This document shows positions 43,506 to 51,454 of a stretch of 51,454 nt of DNA, piece by piece. The DNA lies in assembly GCA_027623205.1 (NCBI GenBank), contig JAQBYC010000020.1:1-51454 (forward strand). The letters are read 5' to 3'. The notes beneath the pieces are model-generated. The model saw nothing but the letters and a program-made list of their open reading frames with translations. It was not told the DNA's origin and did no database searches. The position numbers and the translations under genes are program-made. Source of the stretch: Pseudomonadota bacterium (GTDB lineage: Bacteria; Pseudomonadota; Alphaproteobacteria; GCA-2731375). Each line of letters begins with the position of its first letter. Position 1 is the stretch's first letter.

Positions 43506-44460
43506 GTGAAGTATCCCTTCTCACCATCCGCAACAAAAAGACCACGATCAATACCAAAATCGGGAACAGGAACAGCGCGACCGCCGCACCCAGAGCGATT
43601 TCGTGATTGAGGATGCCGTAGGTGAAGGAGTAAGTGGAGAACAGATGCGTCGAGTTCATCGGACCGCCCCTGGTCAGCACATAAATGATGTTGAATTCGC
43701 CCAGCGTGAAGATCGTCGAGAACAGGATGATGATGGCCAGCACGGGCCGCAACAACGGCAGCGTGATGGAGCGGAACTTCCTCCAGGTCGAGGCCCCGTC
43801 GATTTCAGCGGCGTCGTAAAGATGTTCCGGGATCGACATCAATCCGGCCAGGATGGTGATAATAAAAAACGGTATGCCGCGCCAGATGTTGACGAAGATC
43901 ACCGAGGCCATGGCCAGGGTCGGATTGCCGAGAAAATTATAAGGTCCGAGGCCAAACATCGTAAACGGCCAGGTGTTCGCCAGGATCCAGTTGATGTGGC
44001 TGTAGGTCGGGTCCAGGATCAGCCACCAACCCAGCGTGGTAAGCGCCGTTGGCGCGACGAACGGCAGCAGCACGGAGCCGCGGAAGAAGCGCTTTAGCTT
44101 CAGAATACGCTGCAACAGCAGCGCACAGGTGAGACCCAGCACGACCTTGAAGACGACAGACCAAAAGGCGAACAGCAAGGTGTTCCAGATTGTCATGAGA
44201 AAGATATCGTCTTCGGTCAGGATATAAATAAAGTTTTCCAGACCGACATACGACGACGGCTCGCCGACAAAGGCGTCGGAGACGCTGAACCAGACCGCCA
44301 GGAAGAACGGATAAACCACCAGCGAAATCATGACGATGATCGCAGGCAGCAGAAAACCGTAGCCGTCGATGTCGGGGCCAAATCTGCGCCGCAACTCCGA
44401 ACGGCGTGAGGCGGGCGGTGACGCTGCCACCGCCCGCTCGACATTAGGTACGCTCACCAT
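43495..44460 (-). CDS. ABC sugar-type permease, MalF/UgpA family
   Basis: A 321-residue permease. After a soluble N-terminus it has GFLLPAIIVMISLVVYPFFL as the first hydrophobic segment, further membrane segments, and the EAA loop EHLYDAAEIDGASTWRKFRS near residue 215. It pairs with MalG-type subunits in CUT1 importers. The gene follows the binding-protein gene by 64 bases and overlaps the next permease gene by 11 bases. Only one MalF-type gene is present for two MalG-type copies. Confidence 0.93.
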   Translation of the reverse strand: MVSVPNVERAVAASPPASRRSELRRRFGPDIDGYGFLLPAIIVMISLVVYPFFLAVWFSVSDAFVGEPSSYVGLENFIYILTEDDIFLMTIWNTLLFAFWSVVFKVVLGLTCALLLQRILKLKRFFRGSVLLPFVAPTALTTLGWWLILDPTYSHINWILANTWPFTMFGLGPYNFLGNPTLAMASVIFVNIWRGIPFFIITILAGLMSIPEHLYDAAEIDGASTWRKFRSITLPLLRPVLAIIILFSTIFTLGEFNIIYVLTRGGPMNSTHLFSTYSFTYGILNHEIALGAAVALFLFPILVLIVVFLLRMVRRDTSHEL

Positions 44461-44524
44461 GGCGCGTCAATCACCCGAGGATGGTCAACAAGCCAGGTCT
44501 CTTTATTGGCATCCAGCACGCCGG

Positions 44525-45880
44525 CTACCCCCGCTTCGCGGCCCGTTTGTAGATCCGCGTCATTTGCGAATCCAACTTCTCGATCGCCTCTTCGGGTGTG
44601 ACCTTGCCGATCGCCATGGACGCCACCGCATCGGGCAGCAGGTATTGATCAACGACCGTCTGCACGGCTGCGGTCGGCACGCCAGGCCAGCCAATGGCAT
44701 GCGTGTACCAGCCGATAAACGGCGCGAAATAGTACTTGGGATTGGACGCGTAGAGAGGATGCAACGCGTTCCCGGCAAGCACCGGCTGATTGTATCCCTG
44801 ACTCGCGGTCAAAAGCCTTTCAGCATTCTCTTTCGAGAAATGGAAGGCAAGAAACTCCTTGGCCAATTCCTTTTCCTTGGAGAACTTCCAAACCCCGGCG
44901 TTGTTGAAAGACGCGGCCATATGCCGGCCTGCCGGGCCTGCCGGCGGCATGATGTGATTCATTGACTGATGGACCAGCCGGTCGGTGCCTTCGACCATTG
45001 TTTTGGCCTTGACCGCCGAACGGTAGGCACTGATCGGGTTCAGGATCATGCTGCACTTGCCGGAGTTAAAACACACGTTGTTGTTGCGGTCATCCCAGGC
45101 CAGGACTTCATCGGTCATGGCATCTTGATAAAGCGCCTTCATGAACTTGAAGGCTTCCAGCGTCTCTTTCGAGTTGACGGCGACGGTCTTGCTGTCCGCG
45201 TCCACCATCTTGGCGCCATAGGACCACATGATACCACGCAGAATCATGTTTGAATCGACCGAGTGGGCGATCTGAATGCCGAGCGGATGGCCTTTCTTCT
45301 TCAGCTTGGCGCCGACCCGATGCACATCTTCCCAGGTATCGGGCAGGTTCTCGCCAATTTCGGCGATCAGATCCGTGCGCAGCGCCAAGGGGAACGAAAT
45401 GAAGTACCATGGAATGGCTTTGTAATGGCCATCATCGCCCTTGCCCACCACGGTATCTGTCCAGCCGCCGCCGGCCGCGCCAATCTTAGCATAGAGGTCG
45501 TCGAGACTCTCCAGATGCTTGGAATAGAGATGCGGGGTGGAGTTGCCCACAGCAACGAGATCATGCCCCTTTTGCCCCTGCACCTCACCTGCGAGTACCG
45601 CCGGCAACTGTAAATGGGCGACACGGTCCAGACGTGTCGTAACACCGGCTGCCTTGCCGAATTCCATCAGCTGCCGCTCCAGTTCCTCATCAGAAGCCGG
45701 CACGAAATGCGAATTCACGAGCATTTTCAGCTCGCGTGACTGCGCCGTCGCCGGAGCGATACCGGTCGCCAGTATGCCCGCCAGGCCGCCGGTCACTAGG
45801 GCGGCGTCCTGCAGGAATTTCCGCCGACTGGGCGAACCGGAGAGTTTTTCATTCTTCGTTAGTGCAGTTTTCTTGGCCAT
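44525..45880 (-). CDS. ABC importer extracellular substrate-binding protein
   Basis: A 451-residue periplasmic binding protein of the family 1 (sugar) type. The leader has the twin-arginine motif SRRKFLQDAALVTGGLAGI near residues 17-35 and a likely cleavage after ATAQS near 48. The body has the two-lobe pattern with GHDLVAVGNSTPHLYSKHLE near 112, AIPWYFISFPLALRTD near 155 and a Trp-rich end. Tat export suggests the protein folds before secretion. GGGAG eight bases before the ATG supports the start, and the gene begins the importer operon. The ligand cannot be read from sequence. Confidence 0.92.
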   Translation of the reverse strand: MAKKTALTKNEKLSGSPSRRKFLQDAALVTGGLAGILATGIAPATAQSRELKMLVNSHFVPASDEELERQLMEFGKAAGVTTRLDRVAHLQLPAVLAGEVQGQKGHDLVAVGNSTPHLYSKHLESLDDLYAKIGAAGGGWTDTVVGKGDDGHYKAIPWYFISFPLALRTDLIAEIGENLPDTWEDVHRVGAKLKKKGHPLGIQIAHSVDSNMILRGIMWSYGAKMVDADSKTVAVNSKETLEAFKFMKALYQDAMTDEVLAWDDRNNNVCFNSGKCSMILNPISAYRSAVKAKTMVEGTDRLVHQSMNHIMPPAGPAGRHMAASFNNAGVWKFSKEKELAKEFLAFHFSKENAERLLTASQGYNQPVLAGNALHPLYASNPKYYFAPFIGWYTHAIGWPGVPTAAVQTVVDQYLLPDAVASMAIGKVTPEEAIEKLDSQMTRIYKRAAKRG

Positions 45881-46020
45881 CTTATTTCTCCCTGAGCTAA
45901 GTGATTATTTGTTTGAACTAGGCCTGTACTGTTCGCGTTCGTCCCTTCAAGTTCCGCATTAACCGGCACGGATTAGCCGGCGTTTTGTGGCAGTATCATC
46001 CTCATGCACCCGACCTGCCC

Positions 46021-46833
46021 TCAACTGCCCGTCTGTATCGCCTGCCAGTAATCGGCATTCAGGTTCCAAAGGTGAGCGTCGTGCGCGGATTCCAGACAAC
46101 CGCGAAGACTCGGATAGATCCGCAATTGGACATCCAGCCCGCAGCTTGCCAACGCGCCATGGGCAAGGTTCCGGGCTGCCCGTGACAATCTCCCCATCGC
46201 CGACCCCGAGACAGCGGCCTGGACCAGGCCATCGCGCACCATGGCCTCGCCGCCACGGTCTTCAGGCAGCGCATTGACCAAACGGGAGAGCCAGCGCACC
46301 GTCGCGGTCCGCACCCGATCGGCATCGACAATGCGGCTGCCGGCCAGGCGCAGCGTCTCCTTGGCAAGGATAATTTCCGCGTCGCTCAGGGGATTGCCAT
46401 CGCCGGCCTGGGATATGGGCACCAAGGTCACGTTTTCACCGACCTCAACGCTGACCCGGGAGAGACCCAATTCGGCGAGGCGGCTTTCGGCAATGGAAAT
46501 CCGCACCGCGACCTGGCTGCGAAGGGCCGTTATTGTCAGCACCTGCAGTGCGTCCAGACGGATCTGGCGCCCCTGCGGTTCAAAACCCGTGACGCGAATA
46601 TCATCGGCGCCGGCCAGTTCATAAGCCGTTCCGCCCGGCGGCGAGACGCGCTCGTTCTGTAGACAATAACTACTGAAGGTGGCCGCACATTGACCGCCAT
46701 TGCAGGCCAACTGAACCTCGCCCTGGGTTGACAGCAAAGCCAGGACCTGTGGCGCGGCACGCGCATCCACGGCATACAAGCCGTACGACGCGGCGCTCAA
46801 AAAAATACTCAACAAGACGATTCTCATAGGCAT
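46021..46833 (-). CDS. Exported protein of unknown function
   Basis: I do not recognise a family for this 270-residue protein. The start at 46833 has GGAGGAAGG about eight bases upstream and gives a clear signal peptide (MPMRIVLLSIFLSAASYGLY, cleavage near ARA). The mature part has paired Cys residues (ACNGGQCAATFSSYC), a beta-rich region (QIRLDALQVLTITALRSQVA and VSVEVGENVTLVPIS) and a helical end with two more Cys residues (GLDVQLRIYP after ASC, and RGCLESAHD). Disulfides are plausible in the periplasm. An inverted repeat just upstream may regulate it. Confidence 0.7.
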   Translation of the reverse strand: MPMRIVLLSIFLSAASYGLYAVDARAAPQVLALLSTQGEVQLACNGGQCAATFSSYCLQNERVSPPGGTAYELAGADDIRVTGFEPQGRQIRLDALQVLTITALRSQVAVRISIAESRLAELGLSRVSVEVGENVTLVPISQAGDGNPLSDAEIILAKETLRLAGSRIVDADRVRTATVRWLSRLVNALPEDRGGEAMVRDGLVQAAVSGSAMGRLSRAARNLAHGALASCGLDVQLRIYPSLRGCLESAHDAHLWNLNADYWQAIQTGS

Positions 46834-47223
46834 AAGACCTTCCTCCCGTCCGCATGAGTGATCGGTCTTAGCAACACGAACCAGAAAGACCGATTTAGAT
46901 TTACCATAACCTTCATTTACCATAATAAGCTGGCATGAAATCGGAAACGGGTCAATCGCAAGATTGACTTTTAAGAGCAAACAGGACTGGTTTGCCGCTT
47001 CGTGGCAGGCCGCCGGCCCTGAAACATTGCAGCAAATCCGAAATCAACCGCTAGAACTTTGAGGCTGCCGGCGTTCTGGGCACAGGCTTCGCCAAGCCTT
47101 GGTATATTGGCGCTGGACCCGTCATTGCGCCAAGTGGCATAGTCAGGCTTGCTTGGAAATTCGGACAACAGCTCATGACGCAGCGTCCTGGTCGCGCGTT
47201 CGAGATCAAAAAGGGGAATAATC
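46834..47223. promoter_or_regulatory. Divergent intergenic region with an inverted repeat
   Basis: In these 390 bases, ATCGGTCTT (46861-46869) and AAGACCGAT (46886-46894) are perfect inverted arms about 27 bases upstream of the secreted-protein start, a possible operator. TTTACCATAA occurs at 46900-46909 and again at 46916-46925. A minus-strand open frame reaches into this region but shows no recognised motif and is not called. Confidence 0.5.
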
Positions 47224-48003
47224 ATGAACGTATCAACGTTGAAGGCAAAAGATGCCCAGGGTGATCCGGCCCAATGGCAGGCCCGGGTCGATCTGGCGGC
47301 GGCGCACAGGCTGGCGGTTATGCATGGCCTGAACGAAGGCATTTTTAATCATTTTACGTTCGCCGTACCGGGCGCCAACGACCGCTATTATCAGATCCCC
47401 TTTGGTCTGCATTGGTCGGAAGTTAGCGCCAGTACGTTCATGGAGGTGGGGTACGACGGCACCTTGATCCGGGGCGAGGGCGAGATCGAACGCTCGGGCT
47501 ATTGCATTCATGCTCCCATGCACCGGCTGTCCGAAGAAGCCGCCTGTGTCCTGCATACGCACATGCCCTTTGCCTCGGCCCTGACGCGGTTGAAGGATCA
47601 ACGCATCCTGCCCATCGGCCAGACCGAACTGGGCGTCGCCATGCAAACGGCCTATGACGACGAGTATACCGGTCCGGCCTTCGATCCGGCCGAGGGGGAA
47701 CGTCTGTTGGACGCGATCGGCGACAAGAAAATTCTGCTGATGGCCAACCATGGCGCCGTTACCATCGGCAAATCCGTGGCCGAAGCCTATGACCGGATGT
47801 ATTATCTGGAGCGGGTCGCGCAGGTGCAATTGTACGCCATGTGGACCGGCCAGCCCCTGCACGTGCTGTCCCAGGACGTAATTGACAAAACCGTCGCCCA
47901 GTTCAAAAAATCTCCATCCTATCATGGCAAGCCCAATGCGGTGCATCACTTCGAAGCCCTGAAGCGGATGCTGGACCGCGAACAACCCGACTACAAAAAT
48001 TAG
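47224..48003 (+). CDS. Class II aldolase/adducin-family protein
   Basis: A 259-residue protein of the FucA/AraD fold. Seen are AAAHRLAVMHGLNEGIFNHF near residue 26, CVLHTHMPFASAL near 110 with two zinc-binding His residues, and LLMANHGAVTIGKSVAEAYD near 173 with the third His. These metal-dependent enzymes cleave or epimerise sugar phosphates or decarboxylate related keto acids; the animal homologue adducin is structural. GGGG-type purines precede the ATG at 47224. It is followed by a likely terminator hairpin at 48022 and stands alone. Confidence 0.88.
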   Translation: MNVSTLKAKDAQGDPAQWQARVDLAAAHRLAVMHGLNEGIFNHFTFAVPGANDRYYQIPFGLHWSEVSASTFMEVGYDGTLIRGEGEIERSGYCIHAPMHRLSEEAACVLHTHMPFASALTRLKDQRILPIGQTELGVAMQTAYDDEYTGPAFDPAEGERLLDAIGDKKILLMANHGAVTIGKSVAEAYDRMYYLERVAQVQLYAMWTGQPLHVLSQDVIDKTVAQFKKSPSYHGKPNAVHHFEALKRMLDREQPDYKN

Positions 48004-48021
48004 GATATCCGTTTTGGGCGA

Positions 48022-48056
48022 GGCCTGATTTCCGATCAGGCCCGATAATCTTTTCT
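48022..48056 (+). terminator. Likely rho-independent terminator of the class II aldolase gene
   Basis: GGCCTGAT (48022-48029) and ATCAGGCC (48035-48042) form a perfect 8-bp stem around TTCCG, followed after a few bases by AATCTTTTCT. It lies 19 bases after the aldolase stop codon on the same strand. Confidence 0.65.
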
Positions 48057-48097
48057 GAGCACATGTAGGCGCAAATGTGTTCTGGGGCGTTTTTGGG

Positions 48098-48451
48098 CTA
48101 GTCTGGGTAGCCCTCGGGGAATTGGTGTTCGCCATCGGCGCCCAAGGGCAGGTCGATAACCTGGACCACGGCGTCAAGGGGCAGGGGGCCGTAGAGATGC
48201 GGGAAAAGCTGTCCACCGCGGGACGGCTCCCATTTCAGCGCCGGGCCCAGCTTGTCGGCGGCCACAACCAACAGGATCAGGCCAGCCTGCCCGGCCCGGT
48301 GATTGGCCGTGCTGGTCCGCACCTGGGCGAGCGCGGAAAAATGGATAAAGCCATCCCGCGCATCATCCGGCGAGCCGGTGTAGGCGCCCGTCTCCTGGCA
48401 TCCGCGCCAGGCAACGCCGGGACAACAGTGATAGATCAGTTCTTCGCTCAT
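48098..48451 (-). CDS. DUF952-domain protein
   Basis: A 117-residue protein of the uncharacterised DUF952 family (PF06108). The start IYHCCPGVAWRGCQETGAYT, then GSPDDARDGFIHFSALAQV, is the typical family opening, and the end FPHLYGPLPLDAVVQVIDLP matches the conserved C-terminal half. The fold resembles ADP-ribosyltransferase-like barrels, but no activity is established. Its ATG overlaps the stop codon of the upstream SDR gene (ATGA), so the two are translated together. Length is normal. Confidence 0.85.
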   Translation of the reverse strand: MSEELIYHCCPGVAWRGCQETGAYTGSPDDARDGFIHFSALAQVRTSTANHRAGQAGLILLVVAADKLGPALKWEPSRGGQLFPHLYGPLPLDAVVQVIDLPLGADGEHQFPEGYPD

Positions 48452-49218
48452 GCCGCCATCCAGCCGCCGTCGACCATAAGATTCTCCCCAGTAATATAGC
48501 GCGCGTCGTCACTGGCCAGAAAGGCCACGGCGCTGGCGACGTCATCAGGCCGGCCCAGGCGCGGCAGGGGCGTGCGCCGCTGTGAATAGTCGATCAAATC
48601 CGGATCGTTGGCGCGACCGATTTTACCGGTCATGATCTTGCCCGGCGCCACCGCATTGCAGATGATCTGTTGAGCGCCATAGTCGGCGGCGATCTGCCGC
48701 GTCATATAAACCACCGCCGCCTTGCCGGTGCCGTAGGCGATATCACCCGGCGAGGAAATCATCCCGTGCTGAGACGAGATATTGACGATACGGCCCCGTA
48801 CCTCGGCGCGGACGTCCTGAGTTATCATTTGTTGCACCGCACGTTTGCAACCCAGAAATACCCCCTTGGCGTTGACCGCCAGCACGTGTTCCCATTCCGC
48901 TTCGGATGTTTCCAGCAAAGGCTTGCCCACGGATGTGGCCGCATTGTTGATCATCACGTCCAGACGCCCGTGTCGCGCGAGCACGCCATTCACCGCCCGG
49001 TCCAGATCATCCCATGATGTCACATCGCCTTGCACAAAATCCGCCTTGCCGCCGGCTTCGGCAATCTCCATCACCGTGGGCCGGCCGCCTTCGCGCACCT
49101 CCTCGGTGCGGTCAAAGATGGTGACCCAGGCGCCTTCCCCTGCCAAAGTCCGGCAAATGGCACGGCCGATCCCCGACGATCCGCCGGTTACGATGACCGC
49201 CCTATTCTCGAATCGCAT
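48448..49218 (-). CDS. Classical SDR-family oxidoreductase
   Basis: A 256-residue short-chain dehydrogenase. TGGSSGIGRAICRTLAGEG is the cofactor motif, NNAATSVGK the NNAG element, NISSQHGMISSPGD carries the catalytic Ser and YGTGKAAVVYM the Tyr and Lys. The NADP/NAD choice cannot be fixed. AAGGAG precedes the ATG at 49218. Its stop overlaps the DUF952 start by four bases. It follows the ArfB gene end by about 12 bases on the same strand, so the three may be one transcript. Substrate unknown. Confidence 0.92.
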   Translation of the reverse strand: MRFENRAVIVTGGSSGIGRAICRTLAGEGAWVTIFDRTEEVREGGRPTVMEIAEAGGKADFVQGDVTSWDDLDRAVNGVLARHGRLDVMINNAATSVGKPLLETSEAEWEHVLAVNAKGVFLGCKRAVQQMITQDVRAEVRGRIVNISSQHGMISSPGDIAYGTGKAAVVYMTRQIAADYGAQQIICNAVAPGKIMTGKIGRANDPDLIDYSQRRTPLPRLGRPDDVASAVAFLASDDARYITGENLMVDGGWMAA

Positions 49219-49230
49219 ATCGCTGCTCCT

Positions 49231-49653
49231 TCAATCGTGCGCGGAAACGGTACCGCGGGTTCTTTTTACGCTGCCGCGTTTCCGCTTGCCCTCCAGCCGG
49301 CGCCGCTTTGCACCCGGACCTGGCTTGGTTGGCCGGCGGTATTTCGGCGGGGTGGCGGCCGCGCGGATCAGATCCAGCAAACGCGCCAAGGCATTCTGGC
49401 GGTTGCGCTCCTGCGAACGAAACCGGCTGGCGGTCAGCACGATCACGCCCGCCCGAGTCATGCGGCTGCCGGCGAGCAGCGCCAGACGGCGCAACAGGGC
49501 CGGCGACAGGGCCGGGCTGTTGGCCGCATCGAAGCGCAGTTGAACCGCGGTCGCGACTTTATTCACATTCTGCCCACCCGGTCCCGGCGCGCGGATGAAG
49601 CGCTCCTCGATCTCGTCCTCGGACAAAGAGATGCTGGCGGTTACCTGTATCAT
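49231..49653 (-). CDS. arfB: Alternative ribosome-rescue peptidyl-tRNA hydrolase ArfB
   Basis: A 140-residue release-factor-like protein. It has the catalytic GGQ at residues 26-28 in RAPGPGGQNVNKV and a basic, disordered C-terminal tail (RRLEGKRKRGSVKRTRG). That tail inserts into the empty mRNA channel of stalled ribosomes. No codon-recognition domain is present, as expected for ArfB/YaeJ. It releases the nascent chain from stalled ribosomes. It is upstream of an SDR gene on the same strand and divergent from the NIPSNAP gene. Confidence 0.95.
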   Translation of the reverse strand: MIQVTASISLSEDEIEERFIRAPGPGGQNVNKVATAVQLRFDAANSPALSPALLRRLALLAGSRMTRAGVIVLTASRFRSQERNRQNALARLLDLIRAAATPPKYRRPTKPGPGAKRRRLEGKRKRGSVKRTRGTVSAHD

Positions 49654-49740
49654 GGATCGGTCCGTCGGGTTTCGCTAGGTGGTTGTCTTATATGCCATCT
49701 GTTGGCAAGATCGCACCGGAATGGGAGGAAGATCATCATC

Positions 49741-50376
49741 ATGATACATGAATTGAGAATTTATACCTTATGGCCCGGCAAGGTACCGGAATTTCTAAAA
49801 CTGGCCGAAGAACGGGCCGTCAAGATCAGGGGTAACAATTACGGCAAGATGGAAGGTTATTGGTTCAGCGAGTTTGGCACCCTGAACCAGATCCTGCATC
49901 TTTGGTCCTACGATGACCTCAACACCCGGGCGGAGGCACGGGCCGGGCTGGCCGCAAATCCGGACTGGCGGACCGAGTATGTGGCGCATGTGCAACCGCT
50001 GATCCGGCGTCAGGAAATTCGCCTGATGCATCCGCGCCTGCCCTTGAAGTCGCCCGGTCGTAGCGGCAATATTTATGAGTACCGCTACTACAAAACCCGG
50101 GTCGGCAAGGCCGCGGCCTTTGTCGACGCCATATCGGATGCCATGCCGGTACGCGAGCGTCATTCCCAAAACGTCTGTCTGTGGCATACGGAAGCGGAAA
50201 ACCCGAACGAGGTTTCCCATCTCTGGGTCTATGACGATCTTGCCCACCGGACCCGGGCGCGGGCCAGCGCCGGCGCCGATTCCGACTGGCAGGCCTTCCT
50301 GAGCAAGGGCGGGCCGCTGCTGGAGGAAATGCAGAACATGCTGCTGCTGCCGGCACCGTTTTCGCCGCTGAAATAG
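49741..50376 (+). CDS. NIPSNAP-family protein (two tandem domains)
   Basis: The 211-residue protein contains two ferredoxin-like NIPSNAP repeats. The first opens IHELRIYTLWPGKVPEFLKL and the second IYEYRYYKTRVGKAAAFVDA, each followed by a HLW-YDDL segment (LHLWSYDDLN and SHLWVYDDLA). The family is widespread and its biochemical function is uncertain. The ATG at 49741 has GGGAGG 12 bases upstream and starts at the first domain strand; a long in-frame extension is not credible. It is followed by the SMP-30-like gene after 21 bases. Confidence 0.87.
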   Translation: MIHELRIYTLWPGKVPEFLKLAEERAVKIRGNNYGKMEGYWFSEFGTLNQILHLWSYDDLNTRAEARAGLAANPDWRTEYVAHVQPLIRRQEIRLMHPRLPLKSPGRSGNIYEYRYYKTRVGKAAAFVDAISDAMPVRERHSQNVCLWHTEAENPNEVSHLWVYDDLAHRTRARASAGADSDWQAFLSKGGPLLEEMQNMLLLPAPFSPLK

Positions 50377-50397
50377 TTTTGAACCGACGAGGCCGAC

Positions 50398-51321
50398 ATG
50401 ACCGAGTTCAGAGAAATCACCGCCGGCCTGGGTTTTCCGGAAGGCCCCATCGCCATGCCCGACGGCAGCGTCATTCTGGTAGAAATAGAACGCCAGACCC
50501 TGACCCGGGTGCATGCCGGCGGCCGGCAGGAGATCATCGCCAATATCGGGGGTGGCCCAAACGGCGCCGCCATGGGCCCCGACGGCAAATGTTATATCTG
50601 CAATAACGGCGGCTTCACCTGGGCCACGGATGATGGTCTTTTGCATCCCACGGGCCAGGCGGACGACTATGTCAGCGGGCGCATCGAACGGGTGGATCTG
50701 GAAACCGGCGCGGTTGAGGTGCTGTATAGCGAATGCAATGGCAGGCCATTAAGCGGACCGAACGATATCGTTTTCGATGGCCAAGGCAATTTCTGGTTCA
50801 CCGACCTGGGCAAGGCACGGGAACGGGATATGAACCATGGCGGTGTTTATTATGCGCGGTCCGACGGCAGCCTGATCGTCGAAGCCATGCATCCCCTGGC
50901 CAAGCCGAACGGGATCGGCCTGTCGCCGGATGACAAACGACTGTACGCAGCTGAAACGGACGCAGGCCGGCTGGTCGCCTGGGATATCGTGGGCGAAGGG
51001 CAATTGTCCCGGAAAGCATGGCCGGCCATCGAATGGGGCGACGTCGTGATGGCGCCCGAGGGCAACATTCGGTTTGATTCCCTTGCCCTGGAAGCCAACG
51101 GCAACATCTGTGTCGCCACACTGATGACCGGCGGCATCACCGTCGCCGCGCCGGGCGGCGGGGTTGTCGAGTTCATCCCCCTGCCCGATGTCATGACCAC
51201 GAACATCTGCTTCGGCGGCCCGGATCTGCAGACCGCCTACATCACGCTGGCGGCTACCGGGCGCCTGATCGCCATGGACTGGCCCCGCCCCGGCCTGCCA
51301 CTGCATTTCCTGAACAAATAG
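50398..51321 (+). CDS. SMP-30/gluconolactonase/LRE-family protein
   Basis: A 307-residue six-bladed beta-propeller protein. Metal-site segments are visible: GFPEGP near residue 12 (Glu), GPNDIVFDGQGNFWFTDLG near 120 (Asn), and KPNGIGLSPDDKRLYAAETD near 165 (Asn and Asp). Related enzymes hydrolyse lactones with a divalent metal. It lies directly after the NIPSNAP gene on the same strand, and the two may be co-transcribed. The lactone is unknown. The gene is complete within the window. Confidence 0.88.
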   Translation: MTEFREITAGLGFPEGPIAMPDGSVILVEIERQTLTRVHAGGRQEIIANIGGGPNGAAMGPDGKCYICNNGGFTWATDDGLLHPTGQADDYVSGRIERVDLETGAVEVLYSECNGRPLSGPNDIVFDGQGNFWFTDLGKARERDMNHGGVYYARSDGSLIVEAMHPLAKPNGIGLSPDDKRLYAAETDAGRLVAWDIVGEGQLSRKAWPAIEWGDVVMAPEGNIRFDSLALEANGNICVATLMTGGITVAAPGGGVVEFIPLPDVMTTNICFGGPDLQTAYITLAATGRLIAMDWPRPGLPLHFLNK

Positions 51322-51360
51322 AACTCAAGACCCGGGCTTAATCGAAACGGCAATTTTCTT

Positions 51361-51388
51361 CCTAGAGCAATTTTCAATCAATTGGATT
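51361..51388. repeat. Copy of the TAGAGCA repeat family
   Basis: CCTAGAGCAATTTTCAATCA starts 40 bases after the SMP-30-like stop. TAGAGCAATTTTCAAT is one base from TAGAGCAGTTTTCAAT on the minus strand of 36219-36234. It belongs with the dispersed gene-end repeats of this window. Confidence 0.6.
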
Positions 51389-51454
51389 CACACTACACGA
51401 CTCTGTAGAATTTGAGGGTTTCTTTTCGTTTAGGCCAGGCTCTCTGCCAAGCCT

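Noticed and set aside
46971-47342. A minus-strand small gene in the gap before the class II aldolase
   Set aside because: It runs into the aldolase coding region, has no start signal and no recognised motif.

Overview
The window is a high-GC chromosomal segment that looks alphaproteobacterial, perhaps Rhodospirillales-like. This is inferred from codon use, the fused malic enzyme/phosphotransacetylase, the CaiB-type CoA-transferase, Tat-type leaders on a binding protein and a molybdoenzyme, and short dispersed repeats of the form (C)TAGAGCAnTTTTC. No rRNA, tRNA, CRISPR array, prophage or intact insertion sequence was seen. About 45 protein genes occupy most of it. The content is mostly small-molecule oxidation, hydrolysis and uptake, without one obvious complete named pathway.

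Layout. 0.3-3.9 kb: a plus-strand run with a Baeyer-Villiger-type flavin monooxygenase, an extended SDR and an LLM-class (F420/FMN) oxidoreductase. 3.9-6.4 kb: minus-strand cupin, MDR oxidoreductase and 2OG-Fe(II) dioxygenase. 6.5-8.7 kb: a plus-strand SDR that lacks the catalytic Tyr/Lys, a SRPBCC protein preceded by a four-copy 15-bp tandem repeat, and a Nudix CoA pyrophosphatase. 8.7-11.4 kb: a minus-strand trio (nitroreductase, DFR-like SDR, LLM oxidoreductase). 11.7-12.5 kb: a TauD/TfdA dioxygenase. 12.6-16.8 kb: minus-strand TIM-barrel amidohydrolase, acyl-CoA dehydrogenase, CoA-transferase and a TerB-like protein. 17.1-21.0 kb: plus-strand DsbA/HCCA-isomerase-like protein, MlrC-type M81 metallopeptidase and an unassigned HExxH protein, followed by a 131-bp foldback element.

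21.2-25.2 kb: a molybdopterin hydroxylase large subunit whose 2Fe-2S partner survives only as a 44-codon C-terminal stub, then a DHA2-type MFS exporter. 25.5-33.7 kb: D-aminoacylase-like amidohydrolase, SDR plus an OYE/dienoyl-CoA-reductase-like flavoenzyme without its iron-sulfur cysteines, then a plus-strand run of cytosine-deaminase-like hydrolase, sulfotransferase and LLM oxidoreductase, and a small secreted protein behind a three-copy 14-bp repeat. 33.9-38.3 kb: malic enzyme (MaeB) and two adjacent TauD/TfdA dioxygenases. 38.6-45.9 kb: a CUT1-type ABC importer (binding protein, two permeases, ATPase) with a second diverged copy of the MalG-type permease beyond an oppositely oriented methyltransferase. 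46.0-51.3 kb: a secreted protein of unknown function, class II aldolase, SDR plus DUF952, ArfB, NIPSNAP and SMP-30/gluconolactonase-like proteins.

How the genes may work together (inference): short co-directional runs of oxidoreductases, dioxygenases, amidohydrolases, CoA-transferase/acyl-CoA dehydrogenase and transporters suggest a scavenging catabolic region acting on diverse cyclic, N-acyl or carboxylated compounds, with MaeB linking C4 acids to pyruvate. The most notable points are the decayed 2Fe-2S subunit, the cluster-less OYE-type enzyme, the SDR without catalytic residues, the duplicated permease, and several repeats placed just upstream of genes.
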